Assembly (NCBI RefSeq): GCF_000935045.1
Contig: NZ_JYKS01000039.1
Coordinates: 1-64,000, forward strand
Length of the DNA: 64,000 bases
Direction: 5' to 3'
Source: Pseudomonas sp. 10-1B
GTDB taxonomy: Bacteria; Pseudomonadota; Gammaproteobacteria; Pseudomonadales; Pseudomonadaceae
Part shown: positions 15,372 to 24,469 of the stretch, piece by piece
Position numbering within the stretch: position 1 is the stretch's first letter
How the letters are laid out: every line of letters begins with the position of its first letter
The notes under the pieces: generated by a model
Told to the model about the DNA's origin: nothing
Seen by the model: the letters and a program-made list of their open reading frames with translations, nothing else
The model's database searches: none
Position numbers and translations under genes: made by a program

Positions 15372-15523
15372 GCTTCACTCCTTAAACCGTGGCGCGACCT
15401 CAGTGTCGCGTACGGTTGAGGGTGAGGGCGCGGCAAAGGTTTAATCTTTTTCGCGGCTGGTTTCGCCCATGCGGCACTGAACTATAGTGAAGGGCGGCGA
15501 ATGTAGTGTGACCAGGGATTTCA

Positions 15524-17092
15524 ATGTGCGCAGCCAGGCAACAGGATGACGAGGGGCCTTTCGCGGTAACCGGCGAGGGCCGCGCCGTGGCGCTGTTCCG
15601 CCTGGTCCTGGCGTTCATGGTGGTGGTAATGCTGGCTTTTGTGCTGGTGGAAGGCTGGCGCATCTGGCGCGACTACCGGCAGGCTTTCAGCAATGCCGAG
15701 AACATGGTCACCAACCTGGCCAGGGCCACCGCGCAGCATGCCGAGGATGCCATCCGCCAGGTGGATGCCATTACTGCGGCACTGGGTGAACGCCTGGAAG
15801 GTGACGGCTTCGAGCGTATCGACCGGCCGCGCCTGCATGCCTTGCTGGCCCAGCAAAAAAACATCATGCCGCAGTTGCACGGGCTGTTCGTGTATGGCCC
15901 GGATGGCAGCTGGATCGTCACGGACCGGGCGGCAATCCCACCCAAGGCCAATAATGCCGACCGCGATTACTTCGTCTACCACCGCAACCATGCCGACCGT
16001 GGCGTGCGTATTGGCTCGGTGGTGCGCAGCCGCTCCACCGGCGACCTGGTCATCCCCATTTCACGGCGCCTGGAGTATGCCGACGGCAGCTTCGCCGGGG
16101 TGTTGCTGGGCACCATCAAGGTAGAGTGGTTCGTACGTTATTACGGCGACTTCAAGATCGACGAACGTGGCGCGCTGGTGTTGGCCAAGCGCGACGGCCT
16201 CATCCTGGTGCGGCGGCCGTTCGTTGAACAGGTGGTAGGCCGCAGCTTGGCCAACAGCGAAATCTTCCGCAAGCACTTGCCCTATGCCACGGAGGGGGTG
16301 GCCGAAGCAGTCGCGGTGGTCGACGGCACGCCGCGTCTATATGGCTACCGCGCGCTGTCGAGCTACCCGCTGGTAGTGGAGGCGGGCTTGTCGCGTGAGT
16401 CGATCGTCGCACCCTGGCGGCATGACGCGATCAAGTCAGTGGCCGTGTTGCTGCTGTTACTGCTTGGGCTGGCTGCATTTGGCGGTGTGGTGCTGCGCCA
16501 GTTGCGCGGCCGTATTGTCATTGAGCGGGCGCTGCACCAGGCGCATCAGACGTTGAAATCCCTGGCCTTGACCGACAGCCTGACCGGGCTGGGCAACCGA
16601 CGGCGGCTGGATGCGGTGTTCGAGCCGGAACTACGGCGGGCGGGCCGCCAGGGCTATCCGCTGGCGCTGGTGATGCTCGACCTGGATTATTTCAAGGCCT
16701 ACAACGACCGCTATGGGCACCCCGCGGGCGACCAGTGCCTGCGGCGCTTTGCCGAGGTGCTGCAGCAGGCACTGAAGCGGCCGGCAGACCTTGCAGTGCG
16801 TTACGGGGGCGAGGAGTTCACGCTGTTGCTGCCAGCCACCGACAGCTATGGGGCGGAACTGCTGGTGCAGGAGGTGCAGTTGCTGTTGCGCCGACAGATG
16901 CTGGAACATACGGGCAGCCCGCTGGGGCGCGTGTCGTTCAGTGCCGGGATAGCGGTGGGTGACCAGGCGCGGGAAGAGGTGACGGCTGAAAGCCTGATGG
17001 CCGCGGCGGATGGGGCCTTGTACCAGGCCAAGCGGCAGGGGCGGGATGGCTACTGTGTGGCAGCGGGGACTGCGGTGGGCGTCGGCCCGTGA
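15524..17092 (+). CDS. Membrane-bound diguanylate cyclase with periplasmic sensor
   Basis: 522 residues. TM1 is near residues 24-45, a periplasmic dCache-like sensor covers about 50-300, TM2 lies near 305-327, and a cytosolic GGDEF domain covers about 350-515. The active-site signature is GGEEF at 428-432, and an inhibitory I-site RPAD (419-422) sits exactly five residues upstream. It should therefore make c-di-GMP with product feedback inhibition. AGGGATTTCA precedes the ATG. No EAL domain. The ligand of the sensor is unknown; it is monocistronic, followed by REPs. Confidence 0.92.
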   Translation: MCAARQQDDEGPFAVTGEGRAVALFRLVLAFMVVVMLAFVLVEGWRIWRDYRQAFSNAENMVTNLARATAQHAEDAIRQVDAITAALGERLEGDGFERIDRPRLHALLAQQKNIMPQLHGLFVYGPDGSWIVTDRAAIPPKANNADRDYFVYHRNHADRGVRIGSVVRSRSTGDLVIPISRRLEYADGSFAGVLLGTIKVEWFVRYYGDFKIDERGALVLAKRDGLILVRRPFVEQVVGRSLANSEIFRKHLPYATEGVAEAVAVVDGTPRLYGYRALSSYPLVVEAGLSRESIVAPWRHDAIKSVAVLLLLLLGLAAFGGVVLRQLRGRIVIERALHQAHQTLKSLALTDSLTGLGNRRRLDAVFEPELRRAGRQGYPLALVMLDLDYFKAYNDRYGHPAGDQCLRRFAEVLQQALKRPADLAVRYGGEEFTLLLPATDSYGAELLVQEVQLLLRRQMLEHTGSPLGRVSFSAGIAVGDQAREEVTAESLMAAADGALYQAKRQGRDGYCVAAGTAVGVGP

Positions 17093-17108
17093 TCGGGCTT
17101 GAGATTGC

Positions 17109-17293
17109 CGGGGGCGCTTTGCGCCCCTTTCGCGACGCAAGGCCGCTCCCACATGGACCGCATCAGCCTCAAGCCCTGTGCAGTACCTGTGGGAGCTGGC
17201 TTGCCGGCGATGAGGCCAATCCAGGCAATACAAGACAGTTGCTCCCAACTGTGGGAGCGGCCTTGCGTCGCGATGGGCTGCGCAGCAGCCCCA
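17109..17293. repeat. Cluster of three REP arms
   Basis: 'gcgcccctttcgcgacgcaaggccgctcccaca', then 'tgtgggagctggcttgccggcgatgagg', then 'tgtgggagcggccttgcgtcgcgatgggctgcgcagcagcccc'. The outer arms are inverted copies of one REP variant and the middle arm belongs to the 'ggcttgccggcgat' variant also found in the 29.5 kb array. It lies between convergent genes. Confidence 0.8.
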
Positions 17294-17296
17294 GAA

Positions 17297-17806
17297 CTAA
17301 GCAGTGATAGAAAGGCTCATCGCACAACGGCCCATGAGCCCATGGGTATGCTCCTCGGCCAGAATCCGCTGCAATCGTGCATCCAGCAGTTGCTGATCAA
17401 TCGCCTCGAAGCCAAAGCGCGCATAGAACGGCGCATTCCATGGCACTTCGGCAAACGTGGTCAAAGTCAGTTCATTGGCCCCAGCCTGGCGCGCTGCATT
17501 GGCCACCTGCTGCAGCAACCGGCGCCCGACACCTTGCCCCTGAGCCTCCCGGCGTACCGAAAGCTCGTGAAGGTGCAACGCCTGCCCCTCAAGCCGGGCA
17601 CAGGCAAACCCCAGAATGCGCCCATCTGGCCCCTCAGCCACCCAGCTGCCACCCGCCTCGACAAATGCCTGGTGGGCGTCGCAGTCCATCACATCGCTGT
17701 GCGCCAGCCATGCCAGTGCCGGCCAGGCGGCAAAGGCCTGGGCAGCCGAGCGTTCGACGTGCGGGAGCCATTGGATGTCGTGCTCAAGAGTAGGGCGAAT
17801 GTGCAT
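17297..17806 (-). CDS. GNAT-family N-acetyltransferase
   Basis: 169 residues with a GNAT acetyl-CoA site 'LHELSVRREAQGQGVGRRLLQQVANAAR' (motif A with Q/RxxGxG/A) near residues 78-105 and a C-terminal 'WNAPFYARFGFE' motif B. The substrate cannot be told. It starts 17 bp after mgtC with AAAGGATTTCTTC as ribosome site, so it is probably the second gene of an mgtC operon. Confidence 0.88.
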   Translation of the reverse strand: MHIRPTLEHDIQWLPHVERSAAQAFAAWPALAWLAHSDVMDCDAHQAFVEAGGSWVAEGPDGRILGFACARLEGQALHLHELSVRREAQGQGVGRRLLQQVANAARQAGANELTLTTFAEVPWNAPFYARFGFEAIDQQLLDARLQRILAEEHTHGLMGRCAMSLSITA

Positions 17807-17823
17807 GAAGAAATCCTTTCGTT

Positions 17824-18537
17824 CTAGTCTGTCGCTAGCACCTGCGGCTGCAGCTGCCAGCGCACCGAGCTTACACCTTTCTCCAGGCTGACCCGGCTGA
17901 CCAACCGTTCCAGTTGCGCCGGTGCCTGCGCAGTGCCCAGCAGCTCGGCACGCACCTCCAGGCGCGCGGGGTTGGCCAGGTCTTCGCTGTGCAGTGACTG
18001 CAGGCGCAACTGCGGGTCGCCCAGGCTGTGCAACATCAGGCTGCGCACCTGGATCTCATCCTCGGCGCGGCAGACGATGCGTACTTCAAAATGCTGTTCC
18101 ACCTCGCTGGCCGGCACCACCTCCTGGCGGTCCAGGCGCTGGGCGATATCGCGCAGCAGGATGTTGGCGCACAGCACCACCAGGCTGCCCAGTGTCGCTT
18201 CCAGCAGCAGCCCGAGGCTGCACAGCACGCCGATAGCGGCAGTGCACCACAAGGTGGCGGCGGTGTTCAGGCCGCGCACATTGAAACCATCGCGCATGAT
18301 CACGCCGCCGCCGAGAAAGCCGATGCCCGACACCACATAAGCCGCGATACGTGATGCATCGGTGGGCGCCATGCCTGGCACCGCCTGGGTCATCAGCACG
18401 AACAGGCAGGCACCGGTACTGACCAGTGCGTTGGTGCGCAGGCCAGTCAGGCGCTGGCGCAGTTGACGTTCGGCGCCGATCAGCGCCCCCAGCAGCAGGG
18501 CGATGCTGACGCGCAGCAGAAATACTTTCCAATCCAT
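17824..18537 (-). CDS. mgtC: MgtC/SapB-family membrane protein
   Basis: 237 residues with four or five membrane helices at the N-terminus containing 'GALIGAERQLRQRLTGLRTNALVSTGACLFV' and 'VVSGIGFLGGGVIM', the hallmark MgtC segments, and 'GLNTAATLW'. The C-terminal ~80 residues form an ACT-like cytosolic domain. MgtC proteins help growth in low Mg2+ and modulate the F-type ATP synthase in pathogens; in a soil pseudomonad the role is inferred only. The start is preceded by AGAGG. I see no convincing Mg2+ leader structure upstream. Confidence 0.9.
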   Translation of the reverse strand: MDWKVFLLRVSIALLLGALIGAERQLRQRLTGLRTNALVSTGACLFVLMTQAVPGMAPTDASRIAAYVVSGIGFLGGGVIMRDGFNVRGLNTAATLWCTAAIGVLCSLGLLLEATLGSLVVLCANILLRDIAQRLDRQEVVPASEVEQHFEVRIVCRAEDEIQVRSLMLHSLGDPQLRLQSLHSEDLANPARLEVRAELLGTAQAPAQLERLVSRVSLEKGVSSVRWQLQPQVLATD

Positions 18538-18936
18538 AGCAAACCTCTTCCACGGGCAAACGCCCGCATGAACGCCATCATCGGCTGGCGCGGTTGAAAA
18601 ACCAGAAAATGCGCAGGACCACGAGAGAGGAAGGAGAAGAGGGGGTTACAAGAAACCACCGTCTTGCCAGGGCGGCCAGACAGTGCAGGACACTGCCGGC
18701 CTAGTGCGCCACGTGGACCTGTCGCAAGCGACTGGGGCTACTGTCCAATGCAGGTCTCCTGTTCAGGGATGCAAAATTGCGTCGCGGACCATACGCCCGG
18801 TGACAGATCAGGTCAAGGGTAAAAACATGACAATGGCTTCACCGAAAACAGGCCTGCAACCTGTCACGCCTGCATGGAAAAAAGCATGGGCAATCGGTAC
18901 CCTTGCGCCTTCCTTTGCCATCACCCGGACCGTTCC
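18538..18936. other. Divergent intergenic region (mgtC and hydroxylase-like gene)
   Basis: About 400 bp between divergent genes. A purine-rich stretch (18620-18645) and a GC-rich 'ggccagacagtgcaggacactgccggcc' inverted repeat near 18673-18700 are visible. An ATG at 18829 with an AAGGGT site opens a frame that runs into the hydroxylase gene in another frame; I regard it as unproven. No RNA gene is recognisable. Confidence 0.4.
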
Positions 18937-19404
18937 ATGCTGTTCAATCTCGCCGTATTGTTCGGCACCCTGGTGGCCATGGAGGGCGTTGGCACGCTGG
19001 CTCACAAGTACATCATGCATGGCTGGGGCTGGTGGCTGCATCGCTCGCACCATGAGCCGCAGCTGGGCATGCTCGAAACCAACGACCTGTACCTGGTGGC
19101 CCTGGGGTTGATCGCCACGGCGCTGGTGGCCCTGGGCAAGAGTGGTTATGCACCGCTGCAGTGGGTAGGCGGTGGCGTGGCCGGGTATGGCGTGTTGTAT
19201 GTCGTGGCCCATGATGGCTTGTTCCACCGGCACTGGCCGCGCAAGCCGAAGCCAGTCAACCGCTACCTCAAACGCTTGCACCGGGCGCACCGGCTGCATC
19301 ACGCGGTGAAGGGGCGTACGGGGAGTGTGTCGTTCGGGTTTTTCTATGCGCCGCCGTTGAAGGTGTTGAAGCAGCGGATGCGCAGCCGGCGCAGCCATTT
19401 GTGA
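18937..19404 (+). CDS. Beta-carotene hydroxylase-like (CrtZ) di-iron membrane protein
   Basis: 155 residues with the fatty acid hydroxylase His clusters: 'HKYIMH' (HX4H), 'HRSHH' (HX2HH), 'HDGLFHRH' and 'HRAHRLHH'. It also has several hydrophobic segments starting 'LFNLAVLFGTLVAMEGVGTLAHKYIMHGWGWW', as in CrtZ beta-carotene hydroxylases of the sterol-desaturase superfamily. Those add hydroxyls to beta-ionone rings at the membrane. No crtE, crtB, crtI or crtY gene is in this window, so the real substrate is uncertain. The start is a judgement; an in-frame start at 18874 would add 21 residues unlike the family, and neither has a strong ribosome site. Confidence 0.75.
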   Translation: MLFNLAVLFGTLVAMEGVGTLAHKYIMHGWGWWLHRSHHEPQLGMLETNDLYLVALGLIATALVALGKSGYAPLQWVGGGVAGYGVLYVVAHDGLFHRHWPRKPKPVNRYLKRLHRAHRLHHAVKGRTGSVSFGFFYAPPLKVLKQRMRSRRSHL

Positions 19405-19412
19405 CAGCCTGT

Positions 19413-19627
19413 TCGGGCCTCTTCGCGGGCACGCCCGCTCCCACAGGTATAGCGTGAGCCCGAAACCTGCACAGTACCTGTGGGAGCGGGCGTGCCCGCG
19501 AAGAATCCAGCGCGGTGGATGGCACCGGCTTTGCCGGTGTTCGCGGGTAAACCCGCTCCCACAGGGATTCCACAATGTTCAAGGCTGTGGTGAATCCTGT
19601 GGGAGCGGGTTCACCCGCGAACAGGCC
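19413..19627. repeat. Cluster of four REP arms (two inverted pairs)
   Basis: Alternating arms read 'cttcgcgggcacgcccgctcccacagg', 'ctgtgggagcgggcgtgcccgcgaag', the linker hairpin 'caccggctttgccggtg', 'ttcgcgggtaaacccgctcccacagg' and 'ctgtgggagcgggttcacccgcgaacagg'. The region lies between convergent genes and can fold into several alternative long hairpins. Confidence 0.85.
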
Positions 19628-19634
19628 ATAAGCC

Positions 19635-20528
19635 TCAGTTCACTATTTTTCCTTCAGGCTGCGCCGCCACATGCCCGCGGCTCACCCACCAGCCAAACCC
19701 CGCCGCCGTGAAGAACATGATCAGGCTGTACAACGCCGCCGGCACCGCCATGGTCGCGTTGTTCAGCAGCGAAGGGCTCAGCGCCAGGGCAATGGCCAAG
19801 GTGCCGTTGTGAATGCCGATCTCCATGCCGATGGCTATCGCCTGGCGCTTGGGAATGCTCAACAGGCGCGGAACCCAGTAGCCCACGCCCAGGCTCAGCA
19901 GGTTGAACAACAGCGCGGCCAGGCCCACCACCGGCGCGTACTCGACCACGGTCTGCCAGTCCTTGGCCAGGGCCAGGACGATGGTGAAGGCCAGGAACAG
20001 CGCCGCCACCAGCTTCATCGGCTTCTCCATGCGTGCGGCGAATGCGGGCGCGAAATGGCGAATCAGCATGCCCAGCGCCACCGGCAACAGGACGATGGCG
20101 AATACCTGCATGACTTTGGCGAACTGCAGCGGGATGGCCTGGTCCGACTCCATGAACCAGATCAGCGACAGGTTCACCAGCAGTGGCATGGTCAGGATCG
20201 CGATCAGCGAGTTGACCGCGGTCAGGGTGATGTTCAACGCCACATCGCCATGGGCCAGGTGGCTGAACAGGTTGGCCGTGGTGCCGCCGGGCGACGCGGC
20301 CAGCAGCATCAACCCCACCGCCAGGGCCGACTCCAGGCCAAAGCCATTGGCGATCAGGAAGCACACCAGGGGCAGCAGCAGGATCTGGCAGGCCAGGCCC
20401 ACCACTACCGGCTTGGGGTATTTCACCACGCGGGCGAAGTCGGCCAGGGTCAGCGACAGCCCCAGGCCGAGCATGATGATGCCCAGAGCAAGCGGCAGAA
20501 AGGCGGTAAGCAGGGGCGAGGCGGTCAT
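19635..20528 (-). CDS. Bile acid:sodium symporter family (BASS) transporter
   Basis: 297 residues with about nine to ten hydrophobic helices. The conserved 'LAASPGGTTANLFSHLAHGDVALNITLTAVNS' and 'EIGIHNGTLAIALA' segments are the Na+-site signatures of BASS/ASBT-type transporters. Bacterial members take up organic acids such as pantoate or steroids; the substrate here is unknown. The ATG at 20528 has GAGAGACTGCCC upstream; a TTG at 20546 is possible but less likely. Monocistronic, ending in a REP cluster. Confidence 0.9.
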   Translation of the reverse strand: MTASPLLTAFLPLALGIIMLGLGLSLTLADFARVVKYPKPVVVGLACQILLLPLVCFLIANGFGLESALAVGLMLLAASPGGTTANLFSHLAHGDVALNITLTAVNSLIAILTMPLLVNLSLIWFMESDQAIPLQFAKVMQVFAIVLLPVALGMLIRHFAPAFAARMEKPMKLVAALFLAFTIVLALAKDWQTVVEYAPVVGLAALLFNLLSLGVGYWVPRLLSIPKRQAIAIGMEIGIHNGTLAIALALSPSLLNNATMAVPAALYSLIMFFTAAGFGWWVSRGHVAAQPEGKIVN

Positions 20529-20712
20529 GGGCAGTCTCTCGGGCAAAGGATCTCGAGGAGTGTAGGTCGGCCTTGATTGATAGCTAATTGCAAAGCGCCA
20601 GCTCTTGGTAACCGTTTGTTACCAGGCGCAGTGGCGAACGTGGCTGGATGCCGCGTTGCAGTGGGCTTGCAGGCGCAGTAGCATTCCCGCTTTTACCGAG
20701 GATTAGCCTGTC

Positions 20713-21576
20713 ATGCCGTTCCAGCAAGGTCTGCTTGCCACCCCGGTGCCGGCCCACGCCCGCCACCTGTTCTTCACCCTGCAATCGCCCGAAGCGCTGC
20801 CTGCTGCCCTGGATGCGTTGCTGCCGCAGGTCGATGGGCAACAACTGATCCTCGGCGTTGGCGCGCCGTTGGCCAGGTCTTTGGGCCGTGAAGTACCGGG
20901 CTTGCGCGCCTTCCCGCTGCTGGACGCCGCCGTGGAAAACCCCAGCACCCAGCACGCCCTGTGGCTGTGGCTGCGGGGTAACGAGCGCGGCGACCTGCTG
21001 CTGCGCGCCCAGGCCCTGGAACAGGCGTTGGCACCTGCCCTGCGCCTGGCCGACAGCGTCGACGGCTTCCTGCACCGTGGCGGCCATGACCTGACCGGTT
21101 ACGAAGACGGCACGGAAAACCCGGTGGGCGACGACGCCGTGCAAGCGGCCATTGCGGCCGACGGTTCCAGCTTCGCGGCATTCCAGCTGTGGAAGCACGA
21201 CCTGGAGTACTTCAAGGCGCTGCCCCAGGCCGACCAGGACAACATCATCGGCCGCCGCCTGAGCGACAACGAAGAGCTCGACGACGCCCCCGAGTCCGCA
21301 CACGTCAAACGCACCGCCCAAGAGAGCTTCGAGCCCGAAGCGTTCATGGTCCGCCGTTCGGTGGCCTGGGCGGACCCGCGTGGCGCCGGCCTGGCCTTCG
21401 TCGCCCTGGGCCACAGCTTCGATGCGTTCGAAGTGCAACTGCGGCGCATGAGCGGCCTGGAAGACGGCATCATCGATGGCCTGTACCGCTTCAGCCGGCC
21501 GCTGACCGGTGGCTACTACTGGTGCCCACCCATGACCGACGTGGGTGTCGACCTGCGCCTGCTGCTGCAGGCCTGA
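20713..21576 (+). CDS. Dyp-type haem peroxidase
   Basis: 287 residues. It has the family signature GxxDG in 'LTGYEDGTENP' (about residues 133-143, distal Asp), the proximal His in 'SAHVKRTAQE', the distal Arg region 'MVRRSVAW', and 'GLAFVALGHSFDAFEVQLRRM', all typical of class B-like dye-decolourising peroxidases. It oxidises phenolic or dye substrates with H2O2. No encapsulin gene follows, though class B Dyps are often encapsulin cargo. Start preceded by CGAGGATTAGCCTGTC. No signal peptide. Confidence 0.92.
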   Translation: MPFQQGLLATPVPAHARHLFFTLQSPEALPAALDALLPQVDGQQLILGVGAPLARSLGREVPGLRAFPLLDAAVENPSTQHALWLWLRGNERGDLLLRAQALEQALAPALRLADSVDGFLHRGGHDLTGYEDGTENPVGDDAVQAAIAADGSSFAAFQLWKHDLEYFKALPQADQDNIIGRRLSDNEELDDAPESAHVKRTAQESFEPEAFMVRRSVAWADPRGAGLAFVALGHSFDAFEVQLRRMSGLEDGIIDGLYRFSRPLTGGYYWCPPMTDVGVDLRLLLQA

Positions 21577-21665
21577 TCGCCAAACATCCAGATACAGAAA
21601 CACCCACCGGCAGGGCGCAGAGCGGCTAGCCTTGAAAGTTTCCGATTCATGACGGGAGCTTTTCC

Positions 21666-22574
21666 ATGTACGCACGTCGTGATGTCCTACGCGCGGGTGC
21701 CGCTTTGGGTTTGCTGGCCGCGAGTCCTTGGTTGCACGCCGCAGCACCGGCGGGTTTGCTGACCCGCAAAGTACCGTCCACTGGGGAAGCGTTGCCAGTG
21801 ATCGGTGCCGGTACGTCCGGCAGTTTCGAGGTGCAAGCCGGCTCGGCCCAGTATCAGCAGCTGAAAACAGTGCTGAAGGCGTTCTTCGAAGGCGGGGGCA
21901 GGGTCATCGACACCTCGCCCAATTACGGTGGCGCCGACAGCATTCTCGGCCAGTTGCTGGAAGAGGGCGGCTGGCACCGGCAGTGTTTCATCGCCACCAA
22001 GATCGCCGCCGACAGCCGGGCCGCCGCCGAAGCGCAATGGGCCGGCAGCCTCGAGAGCCTGCGCACCGACAAGGTCGACTTGCTGCAAATCCACAACCTG
22101 CGCGACTGGCAGACCCAGTTGCCGTATGCCCGCGAGCTGAAGCAGCAGGGCAAGACCCGCTATGTCGGCATCACCCATTACCTGAACAGCGGCCAGGACG
22201 AGGTCGCCCGCATCGTTCGCAGCGAGCCTCTGGACTTCATCCAGATCAACTACTCGGTCAACGCACCTCATGCCGCCCGCGAACTGTTGCCGCTGTGCCA
22301 GGACAAGGGCGTTGCCGTGCTGATCAACCGGGCCTTCGACGATGGGCGCCTGTTCGCCAGGGTCAAGGACCAGGCCTTGCCCGGCTGGGCGGCAGAGGCG
22401 GGCATCGACAGCTGGGCGCAGCTGTTTCTCAAGTTCGCCATCAGCCACCCGGCGGTGACCACGGTCATACCCGCGACCAGCCGGCCCGAGCGCCAGCTTG
22501 ACCAGCTCAAGGCCGGGCATGAACCGATGCTTACCCAGGCGCAGCAACAGGCGCTGATCAAGCAGTTTGCCTGA
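21666..22574 (+). CDS. Tat-exported aldo/keto reductase
   Basis: 302 residues. The N-terminus 'ARRDVLRAGAALGLLAASPWLHAAAP' is a twin-arginine signal peptide, so the enzyme is probably folded in the cytosol and exported. The aldo/keto reductase barrel has the catalytic set Asp ('VIDTSPNYGG'), Tyr in the same motif, Lys ('FIATKI') and His ('LLQIHNLRDW'), plus a C-terminal 'TTVIPATSRPERQLDQ' NADPH-binding segment. A periplasmic NADPH enzyme is unusual, so the cofactor may be loaded before export. It is followed after 4 bp by the ATP/ADP-antiporter-like gene, suggesting an operon. Confidence 0.88.
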   Translation: MYARRDVLRAGAALGLLAASPWLHAAAPAGLLTRKVPSTGEALPVIGAGTSGSFEVQAGSAQYQQLKTVLKAFFEGGGRVIDTSPNYGGADSILGQLLEEGGWHRQCFIATKIAADSRAAAEAQWAGSLESLRTDKVDLLQIHNLRDWQTQLPYARELKQQGKTRYVGITHYLNSGQDEVARIVRSEPLDFIQINYSVNAPHAARELLPLCQDKGVAVLINRAFDDGRLFARVKDQALPGWAAEAGIDSWAQLFLKFAISHPAVTTVIPATSRPERQLDQLKAGHEPMLTQAQQQALIKQFA

Positions 22575-22578
22575 CATC

Positions 22579-23862
22579 ATGGCGGCTTGGCGGCGGCGCC
22601 TGGACCAAGGCCTGAACATCCAACCCGGCGAAGGGCCGGCGGTGCTCGGCGGGTTGTTGCTGTTCTACCTGTTGTTCAGCGGTTACTTCATGCTGCGCCC
22701 GGTGCGCGAAACCATGGGCGTCGCCGGTGGTGTGGAAAACCTGCAATGGCTGTTCACCGGCACCTTCATCGCCACCCTGGCCTGCCTGCCGCTGTTCGGC
22801 TGGCTGGCCTCCAAGGTGCAGCGCAGGCATATCCTGCCGTGGACCTATGGCTTCTTTGCCAGCAACCTGTGGCTGTTCGCCGTGCTTTTTGCCCGTGACC
22901 CGGACGAGGTGTGGACCGCCCGGGCCTTCTACATCTGGTTGTCGGTGTTCAACCTGCTGACCATATCGCTGGCCTGGAGTGTGCTCGCCGACCTGTTTTC
23001 CACCGCGCAGGGCAAGCGGCTATTCGGCCTGCTGGCCGCCGGGGCCAGCCTTGGCGGGCTCAGCGGCCCCGTCCTTGGCACAGTGCTGGTGGCACCGCTG
23101 GGCCATGCCGGGCTGCTGGTGCTTGTCGGTGCATTTCTGCTTGGCAGCATCGGCGCGACGCTGTTCCTGCAACGCTGGCGAGCGCGCCACCCGCTACCCG
23201 CGCAGGTCGAGCGCGCGGATTCCCGGCCATTGGGCGGCAACCCGTTCGCTGGCGCCACCGCCGTGTTGCGCTCGCCCTATCTACTGGGCATTGCCCTGTT
23301 CGTGGTGCTGCTGGCCAGCGTCAGTACCTTTCTGTATTTCGAGCAGGCGCGCATCATCAGCGAAACGTTTACCGATCGCACCCGGCAAACCCAGGTGTTC
23401 GGCCTCATCGACAGCGTGGTGCAGGCCCTGGCCATCCTGACCCAGGTGTTCCTCACCGGGCGCCTGGCTCGCCGGCTGGGCGTTGGTGTGTTGCTGGTGG
23501 CGGTGCCGCTGGTGATGGCCGTGGGGTTCCTGTGGCTGGCCCTGGCGCCGGTGTTCGCCGTGTTCGTGGTGGTGATGGTGGTGCGCCGGGCCGGTGAGTA
23601 CGCGCTGGTCAGGCCGGGGCGTGAGATGCTGTTCACGGTGTTGCCCGCCGAGGACAAGTACAAGGCCAAGAACTTCATCGACACGGTGGTCTACCGCGGC
23701 GGCGATGCCTTGAGCGGCTGGGTCAAGCGGGCGCTGGACGTGCTGGGCGAGCATCCGCAACTGGCGATGTCGATCGGTGCGCTGATTGCCTTGGGCTGGG
23801 CCGGGACCGGTGGCTGGCTGGGCCGGCGCCAAGCCAGGCTGGAGAACCCGCCGCGCGACTGA
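22579..23862 (+). CDS. ATP/ADP-antiporter-like MFS transporter
   Basis: 427 residues with about 12 hydrophobic helices. 'YFMLRPVRETMGVAGGVENLQWLFTGTF' and 'FTVLPAEDKYKAKNFIDTVVYRGGDALSGWV' recall bacterial nucleotide-transporter-like MFS proteins (NTP/NDP exchange family) found outside intracellular pathogens. I recall this similarity and cannot verify the substrate. A TTG start at 22567 overlaps the previous gene; I chose the ATG at 22579. The 4-bp gap to the aldo/keto reductase gene indicates co-translation. Confidence 0.75.
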   Translation: MAAWRRRLDQGLNIQPGEGPAVLGGLLLFYLLFSGYFMLRPVRETMGVAGGVENLQWLFTGTFIATLACLPLFGWLASKVQRRHILPWTYGFFASNLWLFAVLFARDPDEVWTARAFYIWLSVFNLLTISLAWSVLADLFSTAQGKRLFGLLAAGASLGGLSGPVLGTVLVAPLGHAGLLVLVGAFLLGSIGATLFLQRWRARHPLPAQVERADSRPLGGNPFAGATAVLRSPYLLGIALFVVLLASVSTFLYFEQARIISETFTDRTRQTQVFGLIDSVVQALAILTQVFLTGRLARRLGVGVLLVAVPLVMAVGFLWLALAPVFAVFVVVMVVRRAGEYALVRPGREMLFTVLPAEDKYKAKNFIDTVVYRGGDALSGWVKRALDVLGEHPQLAMSIGALIALGWAGTGGWLGRRQARLENPPRD

Positions 23863-24008
23863 CAGGCGCACCAAATATGGCCCCGCCGCTTATTTAATGC
23901 CACCGGTCCGAACCCTTCGCAATAAAACGAATCTCGCGATAGAGCCGAACTCCGAACCTGTGTACGGCACACCGCCGTGCATCCCGAAGTCATATGAGGT
24001 TTGCGACC

Positions 24009-24191
24009 ATGGCCAACAAAGACAACAGCCGTACCGGCAATCAACAAGGCAGCCAGGGCGGTAACAAAAACCCGGGCAACTTTGCCAATGACCGTGAGAA
24101 GGCTTCCGAAGCCGGACGCAAGGGCGGCCAGTCCTCGGGCAGCAACATGCCGCACGATCGCGAGTCGGGCCGCAAAGGTGGCCGCTCGTAA
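24009..24191 (+). CDS. KGG-repeat stress protein
   Basis: 60 residues, hydrophilic, with the YciG-type KGG motif 'NPGNFANDREKASEAGRKGGQSSG' followed by a second 'DRESGRKGGRS'. Members are general stress and stationary-phase proteins with no enzymatic domain. ATGAGGTTTGCGACC precedes the ATG. A longer version of the same protein is encoded at 46655. Confidence 0.88.
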   Translation: MANKDNSRTGNQQGSQGGNKNPGNFANDREKASEAGRKGGQSSGSNMPHDRESGRKGGRS

Positions 24192-24253
24192 TTGACCGAC
24201 CCGCAGTGCCGGGGCGACCTGGCACTGCGAATCAGCGAAAAGGGGGATACCCT

Positions 24254-24451
24254 ATGCGACTGACACCTCTGCTACTCCTGTTGGGTTCGCTGACCTTGGT
24301 AGGCGGCTGTTTCGACCGTGACAACGACCACCCGGCCAAGGACGCCGACCCCAGCAAACCTTCGCTGCAGATGCAGCAGCCCGATACCAAGCCGGCGCCG
24401 CAACCTGCGCCCGATCCCGAGCCAATGCCCGGCCAGAAACCGAGCCAGTAA
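24254..24451 (+). CDS. Small lipoprotein
   Basis: 65 residues. The signal sequence ends in the lipobox 'LVGGC' (Cys at about residue 19), giving a lipid-anchored protein. The mature part is short and rich in Pro, Asp and Gln ('KPAPQPAPDPEPMPGQKP'). AAAGGGGGATACCCT precedes the ATG. Asp at position +3 ('CFDRD') gives no strong inner-membrane retention signal, so outer membrane is likely. Function unknown. It lies 18 bp before the di-iron-oxidase-like gene. Confidence 0.8.
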   Translation: MRLTPLLLLLGSLTLVGGCFDRDNDHPAKDADPSKPSLQMQQPDTKPAPQPAPDPEPMPGQKPSQ

Positions 24452-24469
24452 GCGCACGAGGAACATGGC

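Noticed and set aside
18829..19111. ORF starting MTMASPKTGLQPVTPAWKK with an AAGGGT site
   Set aside because: It runs through the CrtZ-like gene in another frame with an unusual Trp/Cys-rich tail; probably not a real protein.
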